DNA of 64,000 bases from JBEIQE01 sp040376705 (GCA_040376705.1 JBEIQE010000002.1:248001-312000); one strand, 5' to 3'; counted from the stretch's first letter, positions 17,834 through 26,369 are shown. Numbers and translations: made by a program. The notes: generated by a model not told the origin, from the letters alone.

Positions 17834-18190
17834 CTATTCAGCCGTGTCGTCTTCTTCGCGTACATGCTGTGTCATGTCGGAGAGCGTGCGGCGAATATGC
17901 TCGTCGGTGATGAGATAGAATACGCGCGAGCCTTCGCGGCGGGCCTCGATCAGGCGCGCAGCGCGCAACAGGCGCAGATGGTGGCTGACGAGCGAGGTGG
18001 AGAGGTCAAGCCGCTTGGCCATGTCGCCGACCGAAATAGGCGTGTGCAGGCACTCGAGAATGATGCTTAAGCGGGACGGGTCGCCCATAAGCTGGAACAT
18101 TCCCGCCAATTCTGTTACTTGATCGGCTGACAGGTTGGCTAGGTTGAGGCGCGTCACATTTCTGGTCGCGTTTATGTTTCGCCCACCCAT
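17834..18190 (-). CDS. ArsR/SmtB-family metal-sensing repressor
   Basis: A 118-residue winged-helix repressor: LMGDPSRLSIILECL helix, recognition helix LDLSTSLVSHHLRLLRAARLI, and the beta-wing REGSRVFYLI. The C-terminal helix carries Asp-x-His, ten residues, His, two residues, Glu (DEHIRR...QHVRE), which closely follows the alpha-5 zinc/cobalt site of CzrA/NmtR-type sensors (their last ligand is usually His). It lacks the CVC site of arsenic sensors. A metal-responsive repressor is therefore likely. It is divergent from the TauE/SafE transporter, with 73 bases between the start codons, and probably controls that gene. Confidence 0.85.
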   Translation of the reverse strand: MGGRNINATRNVTRLNLANLSADQVTELAGMFQLMGDPSRLSIILECLHTPISVGDMAKRLDLSTSLVSHHLRLLRAARLIEARREGSRVFYLITDEHIRRTLSDMTQHVREEDDTAE

Positions 18191-18263
18191 AGTATTTATT
18201 CCTCAAGAATCCGGAGTTTTACTGTCGCAGGTGCTAGCATAGGTTGAAAATTAAGGATTAACA

Positions 18264-19109
18264 ATGCCCGATTTTATCGCCCAATTACTTCCCGCATTAC
18301 TCGTTGATAATCTTGGCCTATTTGCGGCATTGCTCGGTGCAGGTGCATGCGCGGGTATTCTGGCCGGCCTGTTTGGCGTGGGTGGCGGCATTGTTATTGT
18401 GCCAGCGCTGTTTACGGCACTCACAAGTTTTGGCTATGCGCCTGACCTTGCCATGCACATTGCAACCGGCACGTCTCTGGCCACCATCATTCCAACCGGT
18501 CTGTCCTCTGCGCGCGCGCATTACAAGCGTGGCTCTGTGAATATGGAGGTGCTACGCCTGCTCGCACCCAGCACAGCTGCCTTTGCGTTCATCGGTGCGT
18601 TTGTTGCCAGTGGCTTGGGCGGTATTTTCCTTACCATTCTGTTTGCCATTTTTGCGGCGTTGATTGCACTGCTCATGCTGCAAGGCAAGAAAGGTGTGGC
18701 GCTTGTGAGTGCTGTACCCAAAGGCCATGGCCGCCACGCATTGGGTGGCAGCATCGGCTTGCTCTCGGCCATGCTGGGGATTGGCGGCGGTACCATGAGT
18801 GTACCTACGCTGGCCGCCTGCGGTTATAAAATGACACTCGCGGTGGGCACCGGTTCGGCTCTTGGCTTGTTCATCGCGCTGCCCGGCGCGCTTGGTTTTG
18901 TTATTACCGGTTGGGGGTATGCGGGCCTGCCGCCATTCTCGCTTGGATATGTGAATTTAGTAGCGATGGCGATTATCGCGCCGCTCTCGGTTTTATTCGC
19001 ACCGCTCGGGGCCAGGCTGGCGCACAAGCTGCCCGAGCTGTGGCTACGCCGCGGTTTTGCCGTGTTCCTGCTGCTGATGGCGGCTAAAATGGCGATGAAG
19101 GCTTTATAA
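18264..19109 (+). CDS. TauE/SafE (TSUP) family membrane transporter
   Basis: A 281-residue integral membrane protein with about eight hydrophobic segments. It shows the family hallmark glycine motifs: GACAGILAGLFGVGGGIVIVP in the first half and GSIGLLSAMLGIGGGTMSVP in the second, reflecting the internal repeat of TSUP transporters. The family exports sulfite, sulfonates or other organic anions; the substrate here is unknown. Divergence from an ArsR-type sensor may mean metal- or sulfur-stress-dependent expression. RBS AAGGA precedes the ATG. Confidence 0.88.
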   Translation: MPDFIAQLLPALLVDNLGLFAALLGAGACAGILAGLFGVGGGIVIVPALFTALTSFGYAPDLAMHIATGTSLATIIPTGLSSARAHYKRGSVNMEVLRLLAPSTAAFAFIGAFVASGLGGIFLTILFAIFAALIALLMLQGKKGVALVSAVPKGHGRHALGGSIGLLSAMLGIGGGTMSVPTLAACGYKMTLAVGTGSALGLFIALPGALGFVITGWGYAGLPPFSLGYVNLVAMAIIAPLSVLFAPLGARLAHKLPELWLRRGFAVFLLLMAAKMAMKAL

Positions 19110-19110
19110 G

Positions 19111-19401
19111 CTAGCTACCGCTGCGGATGCTGATCATCTCATGCGTGCGGGTGGGGCCATCGTCGCCCACTTCGACCAGCACAACCTTGCTGGCAGTGGC
19201 GAGGGCGGCCATGGCGTCATCCGGCGTGTTATCAATCAGACCAATCAGGTCGATACCCTGAAAAATCTCGAAGCAGTTTCCGATTTTAAGATGCACTTCG
19301 ATAAGCGTATCGGCATCGAGTCCGGCGTCCTTGATCGCGATCATGACCTGACCTTGGTTGCCAACCACAATATTGGCGAAGCGGATGATGTCGTCACTCA
19401 T
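19111..19401 (-). CDS. Hypothetical protein linked to the DUF1826-like gene
   Basis: A 96-residue small protein, no signal peptide or membrane segment. An alpha/beta pattern with MIAIKDAGLDADTLIEVHL and KVVLVEVGDDGPTRT. No family recognised. The start lies 6 bases after the DUF1826-like stop, so the two are probably co-expressed. It converges tail-to-tail with the TSUP gene with one base between. Confidence 0.6.
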   Translation of the reverse strand: MSDDIIRFANIVVGNQGQVMIAIKDAGLDADTLIEVHLKIGNCFEIFQGIDLIGLIDNTPDDAMAALATASKVVLVEVGDDGPTRTHEMISIRSGS

Positions 19402-19407
19402 AAAGGG

Positions 19408-20172
19408 TCAGCTATGTCCGAAACGGTTGAGATTGCCGATCAGGTAGAAGCGGCTTTGTTCCGGCAGTTTAACATGCGGCCCGGCATGTACCATGCCTTT
19501 ATGGCGAGGTTCAGGATTTTTCTCGAGTGCCTTAACGGTGTTGTTGCCCTTGAAGAAATAGACCGAGCCGGGCTGGCCGGAGAAAACATCTGGTAAGTCT
19601 GGCCGCACCTTCTGGCCCATGCGCTTGCGGTTGAAGGTGAAGACAGTGCCGCTCTGGTAAGCGGCAAGAAAACGGGCGAAATCCTGATCGGTATGGAAGC
19701 TGGGTGAGCCACCTTCGATATTGACTGCCAGATGCACACGGCAGCGCATGCGGTGGATATGGCGGCGGATGTTGCTGAATATATCTTGCGCATCATCAAG
19801 CAGGGCACTGACTTTGTTCGGGTAGACGCCTGCGGTATAAAACGCATCGCGCGCCTCATTGCGCAAGGTCGCGATGGGTAGTTGCTTGCCGTGAGAAGGT
19901 GAGCTGCCATGCAGCGGGCTGAGCATCGCGCCGCCGATATAGGGATAGGCTTGCCGCCCTTTGGTATCTTCATCGCGCAGGCTCCACACGCGGTGCAGAC
20001 GGTGAATATCAAGCTGTGCCACTTCGCGGAATACGGCTGCGGGCGGGTGCCGCTCCCAGATGAAGAGCTTGACCTTCTTGTCCTGCAGGCAGACAATCTC
20101 GGACGCGCTGGTGCTTTGCACTGCTATGCCCTGCTTGAGGGCGTGCTGGAGAGAGAAGTCGCGCGTAGCCAT
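19408..20172 (-). CDS. DUF1826-like protein
   Basis: A 254-residue protein. The C-terminal half has RVHLAVNIEGGSPSFHTDQDF, followed by YQSGTVFTF, SVYFFKGNNTV and GMVHAGPHV, which line up with the conserved His/Asp and YxGxGT and KG...HRSP segments of DUF1826. The His-x-Asp and later His could form a metal site. DUF1826 genes tend to occur among zinc-limitation genes, which would fit the zur in this window, but there is no direct link here. The start at the inner ATG (20172) is chosen because the upstream extension lacks family similarity. Confidence 0.55.
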   Translation of the reverse strand: MATRDFSLQHALKQGIAVQSTSASEIVCLQDKKVKLFIWERHPPAAVFREVAQLDIHRLHRVWSLRDEDTKGRQAYPYIGGAMLSPLHGSSPSHGKQLPIATLRNEARDAFYTAGVYPNKVSALLDDAQDIFSNIRRHIHRMRCRVHLAVNIEGGSPSFHTDQDFARFLAAYQSGTVFTFNRKRMGQKVRPDLPDVFSGQPGSVYFFKGNNTVKALEKNPEPRHKGMVHAGPHVKLPEQSRFYLIGNLNRFGHS

Positions 20173-20209
20173 GACGCAAAGCCTAGCTACTTGGCTGGCC
20201 AAGATAAAG

Positions 20210-21028
20210 CTATTTAAGCAGGCTGATGGGGCTGTTCGCGCAGGTTAACGGCTGCTCGATGTATTCGTTACGCAAAAGTGCTAATGCCAGCTGGCCGTTA
20301 CCGCTGAACAGGGTGCCTGCCTCATATTCGCCCGCCATGATGCTTGTGCCAGCTGGCGGCAGCACGCCGGTAATCTGCACTCTGCAAAGCTGCTTTTTAA
20401 CAAGGCCGCGGTATTTCATGCGGGCGGTAAGCTCTTGCCCGATGTAGCAGCCTTTCTCGAAGTTGATGGCGGCCAGCCTGTCCATGCCATAGTCCATGGG
20501 GAAGGCACGGTCGGGCTCGAGATCGCGGCTGCCATCCGGCACGCCGAGCGCCAAGCGGTGCTTATCGTAATCATCTGGCGTACATTCAGCCAAGTCGAGG
20601 GCAAGACAGCGCGCCTTGAGGTCGGGCAACCAGTCGCGTGCGACCAGCAGGCGCTGGCCCAGCTGGCCATGGCGCGGGTCGATAAAGCTATGCGCCGCTG
20701 GTGCGGTGATGGGCTGTGCAGGTGCAAGGGCTACCACGGCATAATCGGCCGTCGCATCGCGGAAGGTTACTGCACTACGCAGCTTGTAGCGGGTGAGGCG
20801 TTGCAGCAGGTCGGCGGCTCTATCCGCTTCGCAATCAATCAGCAGCTCGGTTGGTCTGGGCACCACGAACATATCGTGCAGGAATTTGCCCTGCGGGCTG
20901 AGCAGCAGGGCATAGCGCGCGGTGCTGTCGCTAACATCGTTGGTGATGAGGTTGCCCAGAAACGGAATTCGGTCATCGCCGCCAAGGGCCAGCACACCGC
21001 GCGCGGGGAGTTCAGAGAAACCAATCAT
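20210..21028 (-). CDS. ygfZ: Folate-binding protein YgfZ
   Basis: A 272-residue member of the GcvT-like YgfZ/IBA57 family, which helps the assembly or repair of certain Fe-S enzymes. The diagnostic motif KGCYIGQELTARMKYRG with the conserved Cys lies about residue 205. The N terminus GVLALGGDDRIPFLGNLITNDV and the LLLSPQGKFLHDMFV segment are typical. Length is slightly short compared with E. coli YgfZ but normal for alphaproteobacteria. It has its own upstream region, containing the palindromic element at 21033-21125. Confidence 0.88.
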   Translation of the reverse strand: MIGFSELPARGVLALGGDDRIPFLGNLITNDVSDSTARYALLLSPQGKFLHDMFVVPRPTELLIDCEADRAADLLQRLTRYKLRSAVTFRDATADYAVVALAPAQPITAPAAHSFIDPRHGQLGQRLLVARDWLPDLKARCLALDLAECTPDDYDKHRLALGVPDGSRDLEPDRAFPMDYGMDRLAAINFEKGCYIGQELTARMKYRGLVKKQLCRVQITGVLPPAGTSIMAGEYEAGTLFSGNGQLALALLRNEYIEQPLTCANSPISLLK

Positions 21029-21032
21029 GACT

Positions 21033-21125
21033 TCTCCCTCCCCTGTTTACGGGGGAGGGTGGGGTGGGGGCGCATAGAGGTGTTCGCCCCCATCCTAACC
21101 TTCCCCCGCGATGCAGGGGAAGGGA
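21033..21125. repeat. Intergenic palindromic (REP/BIME-like) element, copy 1
   Basis: A 93-base, G/C-run-rich element filling the gap between ygfZ and the OmpA-like gene. It contains three nested inverted repeats: about 21034-21059, 21061-21091 and 21100-21123. A related element with the same alternation of CCCTCCC and GGGAGGG blocks is at 24270-24379. Such elements are dispersed in many proteobacterial genomes and may act as RNA structures or gyrase/IHF sites; none is shown here. Confidence 0.7.
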
Positions 21126-21133
21126 CAGGCAGG

Positions 21134-22132
21134 TTAAGGCTTATAGACATTCAGTGCCACCTGATCGGCCTCACCCGCACCTTTGACTTCAAGGTCGATC
21201 TGCGTGGGGCGGGTGCCTGCGGCTTCAAGCCAGCTCTTGATGAGCAGGGCGCGGTCGAACGAGCGTTTGCGCGCCTCAGCGGTGCGGTCGGCTACTGCTA
21301 TGGCTTGCGACTGCAGTTTCACGCGCTGGCTGGGGTCGCGCTTGAGGCTGGCGGAAATAGCCTCGACCAACAGCCTGCTGTCACCCCCCGGCGCTACGCT
21401 GGTGCTGCCCACTAATGTATCGCTGATCCGCGCCCTGAAGCTGCTGTAGGTCACCACAAACTCGCGGTTGGCGGCGGGAACCGGGGCGGCAACAGCTGCA
21501 GGTGCAGCAGCAGGTGTGGCGGTGGCCGCAGGCGTGCGTGCGGGCAGATCGCGGCTGCCAGCCACATTGGCGACCTGCCTGTCGGCCAGTGAAGTTGCTG
21601 CGAGAACTGGGCTGTAAGTGGCTGCAGCGCGCGGCGGTGCCTGGGTGAAACCGGGCAGTGGGGCAATGACGCTGGCCTCGACACGGGCACGGCGCGGTGC
21701 GCGGCGCGGCGGGGGCGCATCATCCGGCTGGCCGTTACGTCCTACAGATACGCCAGCTGATGTTGTGGTAGCGGCAACGCTTGCAGCTTCAAGCTCGGGA
21801 TTATTTTGGGGCGGGCTGACAGTGGCGTTGAAGTTGCGGCGGCGCGCCGGCAGGCTGGGCGGGCGCGTGCTGGCAGGCGGTGTATAGAGCGTAGCGCCCG
21901 AAAACTCGGTGGTGGGGGGCGGGGCGTTCCAGTTAATCTCGCCCGGTGGTGGGGCTACCGGCGCTGGCGCGGGTGTTTCAGCCGGTTTGGGCGTGATGGC
22001 CTTATCGACGGTTTCTTCAATCGTATCGCCCAGCTGCCCCAGCGCATCGCCAAGATCTTTGAAAAAATCGGCATGCGCGGGGGATGCTGTAAGCAGCGCA
22101 CCTGTGAGAACGAGGAGCGCAGCGCGGTTCAT
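21134..22132 (-). CDS. Exported OmpA-like C-terminal domain protein
   Basis: A 332-residue protein with a signal peptide (RAALLVLTGALLTASPAHA). A long Pro/Ala-rich, probably disordered region (about residues 45-230) leads to a C-terminal domain with RLLVEAISASLKRDP, VADRTAEARKRSFDRALLI and KGAGEADQVALNV. This resembles the OmpA/MotB peptidoglycan-associating fold, in which the RxxxxRxxxV helix is characteristic; here the key Asp and Arg positions are only partly kept. It may span periplasm to cell wall. It starts 1 base from the inositol monophosphatase stop, so they form an operon. Confidence 0.65.
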   Translation of the reverse strand: MNRAALLVLTGALLTASPAHADFFKDLGDALGQLGDTIEETVDKAITPKPAETPAPAPVAPPPGEINWNAPPPTTEFSGATLYTPPASTRPPSLPARRRNFNATVSPPQNNPELEAASVAATTTSAGVSVGRNGQPDDAPPPRRAPRRARVEASVIAPLPGFTQAPPRAAATYSPVLAATSLADRQVANVAGSRDLPARTPAATATPAAAPAAVAAPVPAANREFVVTYSSFRARISDTLVGSTSVAPGGDSRLLVEAISASLKRDPSQRVKLQSQAIAVADRTAEARKRSFDRALLIKSWLEAAGTRPTQIDLEVKGAGEADQVALNVYKP

Positions 22133-22956
22133 CAGCCAGCCTTGCGGGGCTTTTCTTCCCCCGCTGCTGCTTCCTTGAGCTTCTTCACCATGGTGGTGTG
22201 CAGGCTGTCGTTGGTAGCGAGAATATCGTGGCTGCCAAGCTTGTAGGCCTTGCCATCGATACGGGTAACAATACCGCCAGCTTCCTTCACAATCAGCCAG
22301 CCTGCAGCCACGTCATACGGGTGCACCATGTTTTCCCAATAACCTTCGTAACGGCCAGCCGCCACGTAGCACATATCGAGCGCACCGCTGCCAAAGCGGC
22401 GGATGCCGCCAGCAACCGGCAAGAGGGCCTTCTGCTGGTTGTTCCACAGATCGAGTGTTTCGGGGTAAGCCGGGACCACGCCGGTGGCGAGATTGGCCAG
22501 CTCGAGGGTCTTGCGCGAAGAGACGCGCAGACGGCGGCTGTTGAGGTAGGCACCGCCACCCTTTTCGGCAAAGAACATCTCGTCTTTAATCGGGTCGTAG
22601 ACCAGTGCGCTCACGATTTCGGCGCGGCTTTCCCATGCAATCGAGATGCACCAGTGCGGAATGCCATGCAGGAAGTTGGTGGTGCCATCAATCGGGTCGA
22701 CGATGAAGCGGTCAACCGCCTTCTGGTTGCCGCCGTTGCCGGTTTCTTCGCCATAGAAGCCAAAGTCGGGACGGGCTTTGAGCAGCTCGGTGCGGATGGT
22801 TTCTTCGGCCTTTTTATCGGCGATCGAGACGAAATCGCCCGGACCCTTTTTGGATACCTGCAAATGCTCGACTTCGCCGAAGTCGCGCTTGAGGTTCTTG
22901 GCGGCCTTTTCGGCAGCCTTGATCATGATGGTCAGGGTGGGTGAGCGCGCGGCCAT
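22132..22956 (-). CDS. suhB: Inositol monophosphatase family protein
   Basis: A 274-residue Mg-dependent phosphatase. Motifs: GEETGNGG in the first metal site, DPIDGTTNFLHGIPHWCISIAW (the central family signature) and, in the C-terminal half, HPYDVAAGWLIVKEAGG. These match SuhB/IMPase, which hydrolyses inositol phosphates and in bacteria can also act in rRNA-linked antitermination. It is in an operon with the OmpA-like gene downstream. Confidence 0.88.
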   Translation of the reverse strand: MAARSPTLTIMIKAAEKAAKNLKRDFGEVEHLQVSKKGPGDFVSIADKKAEETIRTELLKARPDFGFYGEETGNGGNQKAVDRFIVDPIDGTTNFLHGIPHWCISIAWESRAEIVSALVYDPIKDEMFFAEKGGGAYLNSRRLRVSSRKTLELANLATGVVPAYPETLDLWNNQQKALLPVAGGIRRFGSGALDMCYVAAGRYEGYWENMVHPYDVAAGWLIVKEAGGIVTRIDGKAYKLGSHDILATNDSLHTTMVKKLKEAAAGEEKPRKAG

Positions 22957-23054
22957 AAGTATGCAATTCCTCTGGTAATTGAAGCGGGAAACTACCAGTT
23001 TGACCCCGCAAGGGCAACCACCTTAAATGCCGCATAAACACCATTTAAATGGTT

Positions 23055-23082
23055 GAAGGGGCAGGAAATTTCCTGCCCCTTC
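23055..23082 (-). terminator. Perfect palindrome downstream of the SPFH gene
   Basis: A 28-base perfect palindrome (14-base arms, no loop bases) 25 bases past the stop of the SPFH gene. On the minus strand it is followed by an A/T-rich stretch without a strong T-run. It is probably a terminator, or a dimeric protein-binding site upstream of suhB. Confidence 0.5.
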
Positions 23083-23106
23083 TGACCATCAGTATACAGG
23101 CTTGGC

Positions 23107-24114
23107 TTACTTGGGCCCACCTGCCGCAGCAGGAGCTGGTGCGGGTGCAGGTGCCTTGAGAGCCGGACCGGTGGGGAACAGGGTCATGAACGGGGTCTTG
23201 GAGCTGTCACCCGAACCCGCTGTGAGGACCTGAGGCACCTGCGCGCCGCCTTCCTTCCAGGCTTCAATCCGGCGCAGCTCAACCAGAGCCGGGTTGCGGG
23301 CCAGCGCGCTACCTTCAAGGTCGATACGCTTGGCCTCGGCTGTAGCACGCAGGGCGATACCTTCGGCTTCACCGCGGGCGGCTTCAATCGCGGCATTCGC
23401 TACACCAGCAGCCTTGATCTTGGCCGTATCGGCGTTGATCTGCTCTTTCTGCTGGGTTTCGCGGGCCTTGGCGACCTGGGTCTTTTCGATGGCGGCCTGC
23501 TCAACTGCGGTCATGTAGTCCTTGGTCAGGTTCACTTCCGAGAGGCGGGTATCGACCACCGTAATGCCGTATTTGGCAAGAGCGGCTGCTGCCAGATTAA
23601 CCTTGGTTTTGCCTGCCAGCTCATCGCGCTTACCGGCGATATCAAGGCTGTTGAATTTACCGGCGACTTCCTTGAAGGAGTTCACGCCGTCAGTCTGCAT
23701 CAGCTCGACATAGGCACCCTTGGTTTCCTGCAGCATTTTCTTGATGCCGGCTTCGTCCTTGGGCAGGCGGAACTGGATGCGCAGCTTGGCGTTATCAATC
23801 TGCTGGGTATCAACCGTATAGGTGTTGAGCGACTTGCCTTCGGTATCGACTGTTACAATACCAGCCGGATGCGACTTGACGCTCTCGAACAGCGGGATCT
23901 TGAAGTGCAGGCCGGGCTCGGCTACGCGGCTGAAAGCGCCGTTGCGTGTCACCACGCCAAAGTCTGACTGGTCAATCGTAAAGGCGCTGCCAAAAGCAGT
24001 AACCAGCGCAATGGTCGCCGCGCCGCCGTAGGCTGCGATCTTACCGATGCTGAGTTTGCTGAAGGCTGAGCGGGCTGTATTTGCGGCATCACCAAGTTCA
24101 TTTTCGTAACGCAT
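23107..24114 (-). CDS. SPFH/prohibitin-family membrane protein
   Basis: A 335-residue protein. The N terminus is cytoplasmic, followed by one membrane segment (about residues 28-48, IAAYGGAATIALVTAFGSAF), then an SPFH domain starting FTIDQSDFGVVTRNGAFSRVAEPGLHFKIP. A long Ala/Glu-rich coiled coil (about residues 195-285, AIEKTQVAKARETQQKEQIN) and a Pro/Ala-rich tail follow. SPFH proteins form large oligomers on membranes and scaffold proteases such as FtsH. The start is the ATG at 24114 with AAAGGAG in front; the longer frame upstream has no such signal. Confidence 0.85.
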   Translation of the reverse strand: MRYENELGDAANTARSAFSKLSIGKIAAYGGAATIALVTAFGSAFTIDQSDFGVVTRNGAFSRVAEPGLHFKIPLFESVKSHPAGIVTVDTEGKSLNTYTVDTQQIDNAKLRIQFRLPKDEAGIKKMLQETKGAYVELMQTDGVNSFKEVAGKFNSLDIAGKRDELAGKTKVNLAAAALAKYGITVVDTRLSEVNLTKDYMTAVEQAAIEKTQVAKARETQQKEQINADTAKIKAAGVANAAIEAARGEAEGIALRATAEAKRIDLEGSALARNPALVELRRIEAWKEGGAQVPQVLTAGSGDSSKTPFMTLFPTGPALKAPAPAPAPAAAGGPK

Positions 24115-24269
24115 TTCTCGAGTGTCTCCTTTGATGGTCAGGCGGGTTATTTGCCTGAAGCCAGCATCGGTAAATCGGGCGTTAATGGCCAATGAACCTA
24201 TGGCGAAGATTCAGCGACTCTTCGGTGACGGATTTATGACAGTTGTGTGACAGGGGATGCTCTGGCTTT

Positions 24270-24379
24270 CCCTCTCCCGCAGCGCGGGGGAGGGCAGGGA
24301 GAGGGCTGTTTGGAGTGGAGAAGTTCCCCCTCCCGGCTCACATACGTTCGCCACCCTCCCGCGTTTCACGGGAGAGGGG
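24270..24379. repeat. Intergenic palindromic (REP/BIME-like) element, copy 2
   Basis: A 110-base block of alternating CCCTCCC and GGGAGAGGG runs with several inverted repeats, ending directly at the stop codon of the lipoprotein gene. It has the same architecture and much of the same sequence as 21033-21125, so both belong to one dispersed family. Confidence 0.7.
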
Positions 24380-25033
24380 CTATTGATAGTCCTGAGTCCG
24401 ACTACTTGATTTTTCGACAGCATCTTGGCACATGGCGGTCACAGCTTCTGGCCCAGCGGCATCTATCTGGGCAGCGAATTGCTCGAACGAGGGTACCAGC
24501 TTTTCTTCAACCGCGATGCGCGGGCAATCGGTCAGCTCGCCATGCAACAGGCATTCGCGGAAGCGCGGGTTTGTGGCAATAGAGAATGGTTTTTCGCTAA
24601 GCATTTCAATATAATTATTTCGGCGTTGTTGTGGGTCGCGTGGAGGTTCTTCCTTGCCAAGATAGTGAACTATAAGCAAAAGCATATCACTTCGTGCGTG
24701 GCTTGAGCGAGAAGTACGGCCAGGCAGATTTGCCCATCCATACCCCATCATATACATCAGATCTTCATAGCCTTTGGCATAGCCGCGTTTGGCTAATGAC
24801 CATGTCAAGTTCCAGCTTTTTTCGCATCTAGCTAAGCCGCGTTCTTCGTTATCATCGAACATTGCTAAGTATTGTTTTATGAGTAGCTGATCTTCGTATG
24901 GAAGTTTATCAAACTCATATTGATAAAAGAAATCTTCGTAAAGATGCTGCTCGTCAGCATTAAGCGTAACCCGCTCGCTCACGCAGCCGCTTAAGGCAAG
25001 CAAAGCAACGAGAGCAAAACCAGCACCGCGCAT
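24380..25033 (-). CDS. Hypothetical lipoprotein
   Basis: A 217-residue lipoprotein: MRGAGFALVALLALSGC with the lipobox LSGC, Cys near residue 17. The mature part is Tyr/Leu/Glu-rich and helical (HLYEDFFYQYEFDKLPYEDQ, KRGYAKGYEDLMYMMGYGW), with several Cys. No family recognised. It is AT-richer than neighbours between 24600 and 25000. The start at 25033 follows the protease stop by 1 base and sits immediately ahead of the lipobox; upstream extensions run into the protease gene. Coupled expression suggests a partner, chaperone or inhibitor of the aspzincin protease (inference). Confidence 0.7.
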   Translation of the reverse strand: MRGAGFALVALLALSGCVSERVTLNADEQHLYEDFFYQYEFDKLPYEDQLLIKQYLAMFDDNEERGLARCEKSWNLTWSLAKRGYAKGYEDLMYMMGYGWANLPGRTSRSSHARSDMLLLIVHYLGKEEPPRDPQQRRNNYIEMLSEKPFSIATNPRFRECLLHGELTDCPRIAVEEKLVPSFEQFAAQIDAAGPEAVTAMCQDAVEKSSSRTQDYQ

Positions 25034-25034
25034 A

Positions 25035-25787
25035 CTAGTCCTTGGCATTATCCGGCTTGGGGGTTGATTGTTGGCGCTGGCTCTGGCGGCGCAGCTGATT
25101 GCTGCAGTCAAAATTATCGGTGCCCGCCTTGCATGAGCCGGTACCGATGGTGGGATGGTCGCACTCATTATCATACGCCCATTCGCATGAGTTCTGCAGG
25201 TTCCACGCGGCATCTCCATTCGGCACGCCTTCGCCGGTCACGGCCTCGAAGAAATACTGGTAGCTATCGGCGTTGTTGCGTGCGCTCAAAGGGTCTTCCT
25301 GTGCGAGGATGCGAGCCTTGTGCGTGCCGTAGGCATGATCGCTGGTATTGGCATAGCTGTGCGAAAATTCGTGTATCAGCGTGCCAGCCTGTGAATCGTA
25401 GCCGGTATCCATTTTTGAGGCAAAAAACTCAGGGCACAGGCTGGTGGCATGCGCCTCGGCATAGCCGAAAACATCGTGTGTGCATTGCGGGTCTTCGCAG
25501 GAGAACATGATGGTGCGCGGGCGATCCAGCATATCGCGGATGCTTTGATAGCGCGCACGTATCTTGGCTGGTGGGTTATCGCCAAACCACGCTTTGAGGT
25601 AGCTGCCCAGTTCGTTTTTATCAAACCGTGCCAGCAGCTGCGTGAGGCTGGTATCGGTGCGCGCCAATGCTTCGCGCACGGCTGTTTGCTGCGCCGGATT
25701 GCAGCCGGTGAAAACCACCGAAGCCTCATAGGCCTGTGCCTGCACAGGCAGGAGCAGCAGGGCGAAGAGCAGGATTGAAGAACGCAT
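25035..25787 (-). CDS. Secreted M35 (aspzincin) metalloprotease
   Basis: A 250-residue protein with a signal peptide (SILLFALLLLPVQAQA). The catalytic zinc motif is HEFSH about residue 142, followed by SDHAYGTHKA and ARNNADSYQYFFE. The HExxH plus the NADSYxxF segment are hallmarks of the aspzincin M35 family, including peptidyl-Lys endopeptidases; the third ligand Asp is probably in the NNADSY segment. Cys residues in the pre-HExxH region suggest disulfides in an exported protein. It is probably a digestive or effector-type protease acting outside the cytoplasm. The ATG at 25787 was chosen because the longer frame puts 27 non-hydrophobic residues before the signal peptide. Confidence 0.82.
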   Translation of the reverse strand: MRSSILLFALLLLPVQAQAYEASVVFTGCNPAQQTAVREALARTDTSLTQLLARFDKNELGSYLKAWFGDNPPAKIRARYQSIRDMLDRPRTIMFSCEDPQCTHDVFGYAEAHATSLCPEFFASKMDTGYDSQAGTLIHEFSHSYANTSDHAYGTHKARILAQEDPLSARNNADSYQYFFEAVTGEGVPNGDAAWNLQNSCEWAYDNECDHPTIGTGSCKAGTDNFDCSNQLRRQSQRQQSTPKPDNAKD

Positions 25788-25800
25788 ATCTAAAATTAGC

Positions 25801-26367
25801 CTAGAGGCCGCGGTTCGCAAGCCAGCCAAATGCCGCAGGGTCAGTTCCGCCCATGGTAAAGGCCACAAAATCGGCTCCGGCTTCTACTACGCGGCGCGCA
25901 GTCAGCTCGTCTTTAATGCCTTCGGCCACGCAGGGCAGGTTGGTCATTTCGCTCCACCAGCCAATCAGCTCGATCACCTCAGGTGCATCGGCCGGGCTGA
26001 AGGCCACATAGTCGGCACCAGCTTCGCCAGCTTCCATCGCAGCGTGGCGCGAGGCCATGCAGTTGGCGCCCACATTGGCTTCATCGCCTAAACGCGCGCG
26101 CGCTTCGTGCACCCGCACGTAATTGAACAGGTGCACACCATCGGCACCGCTCTTGATGGCGAAGTCGATATCGTCTTCCACCAGCAGGGCGACCTCGCGG
26201 TTCTGCACCACCTCTTGTAGCCCACCCACCAGCGAGGGGCCATCAAACCCCGGCGCCAGGCGCAGACGCACGGCGCCCACAGGCAGCGTGCGGGTAAGCA
26301 GGTCAAGCTCATCGCGGATGTCACTGAGCTTCAGGACCGGCGGGGTGATAATGTAAAGCTGCGACAT
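25801..26367 (-). CDS. Thiamine-phosphate synthase-like (ThiE family) protein
   Basis: A 188-residue TIM-barrel protein with the ThiE plan: LYIITPPVLKL start, VALLVEDDIDFAIKSGADGVHLF (phosphate/Mg region), GANCMASRHAAMEAGEAGADYVAFSP and ADFVAFTMGG. It lacks the common GxSxH of true thiamine-phosphate synthase (here GANCMAS), and the family in Alphaproteobacteria contains divergent paralogues next to fba, so activity on HMP-PP/THZ-P is not assured. Its start lies 2 bases from the fba stop, so both genes share a transcript. Confidence 0.75.
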   Translation of the reverse strand: MSQLYIITPPVLKLSDIRDELDLLTRTLPVGAVRLRLAPGFDGPSLVGGLQEVVQNREVALLVEDDIDFAIKSGADGVHLFNYVRVHEARARLGDEANVGANCMASRHAAMEAGEAGADYVAFSPADAPEVIELIGWWSEMTNLPCVAEGIKDELTARRVVEAGADFVAFTMGGTDPAAFGWLANRGL

Positions 26368-26369
26368 GC

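Noticed and set aside
20435..21415. Plus-strand reading frame of 326 codons across the ygfZ/OmpA-like boundary
   Set aside because: It runs across two real minus-strand genes and an intergenic repeat; no family resemblance.
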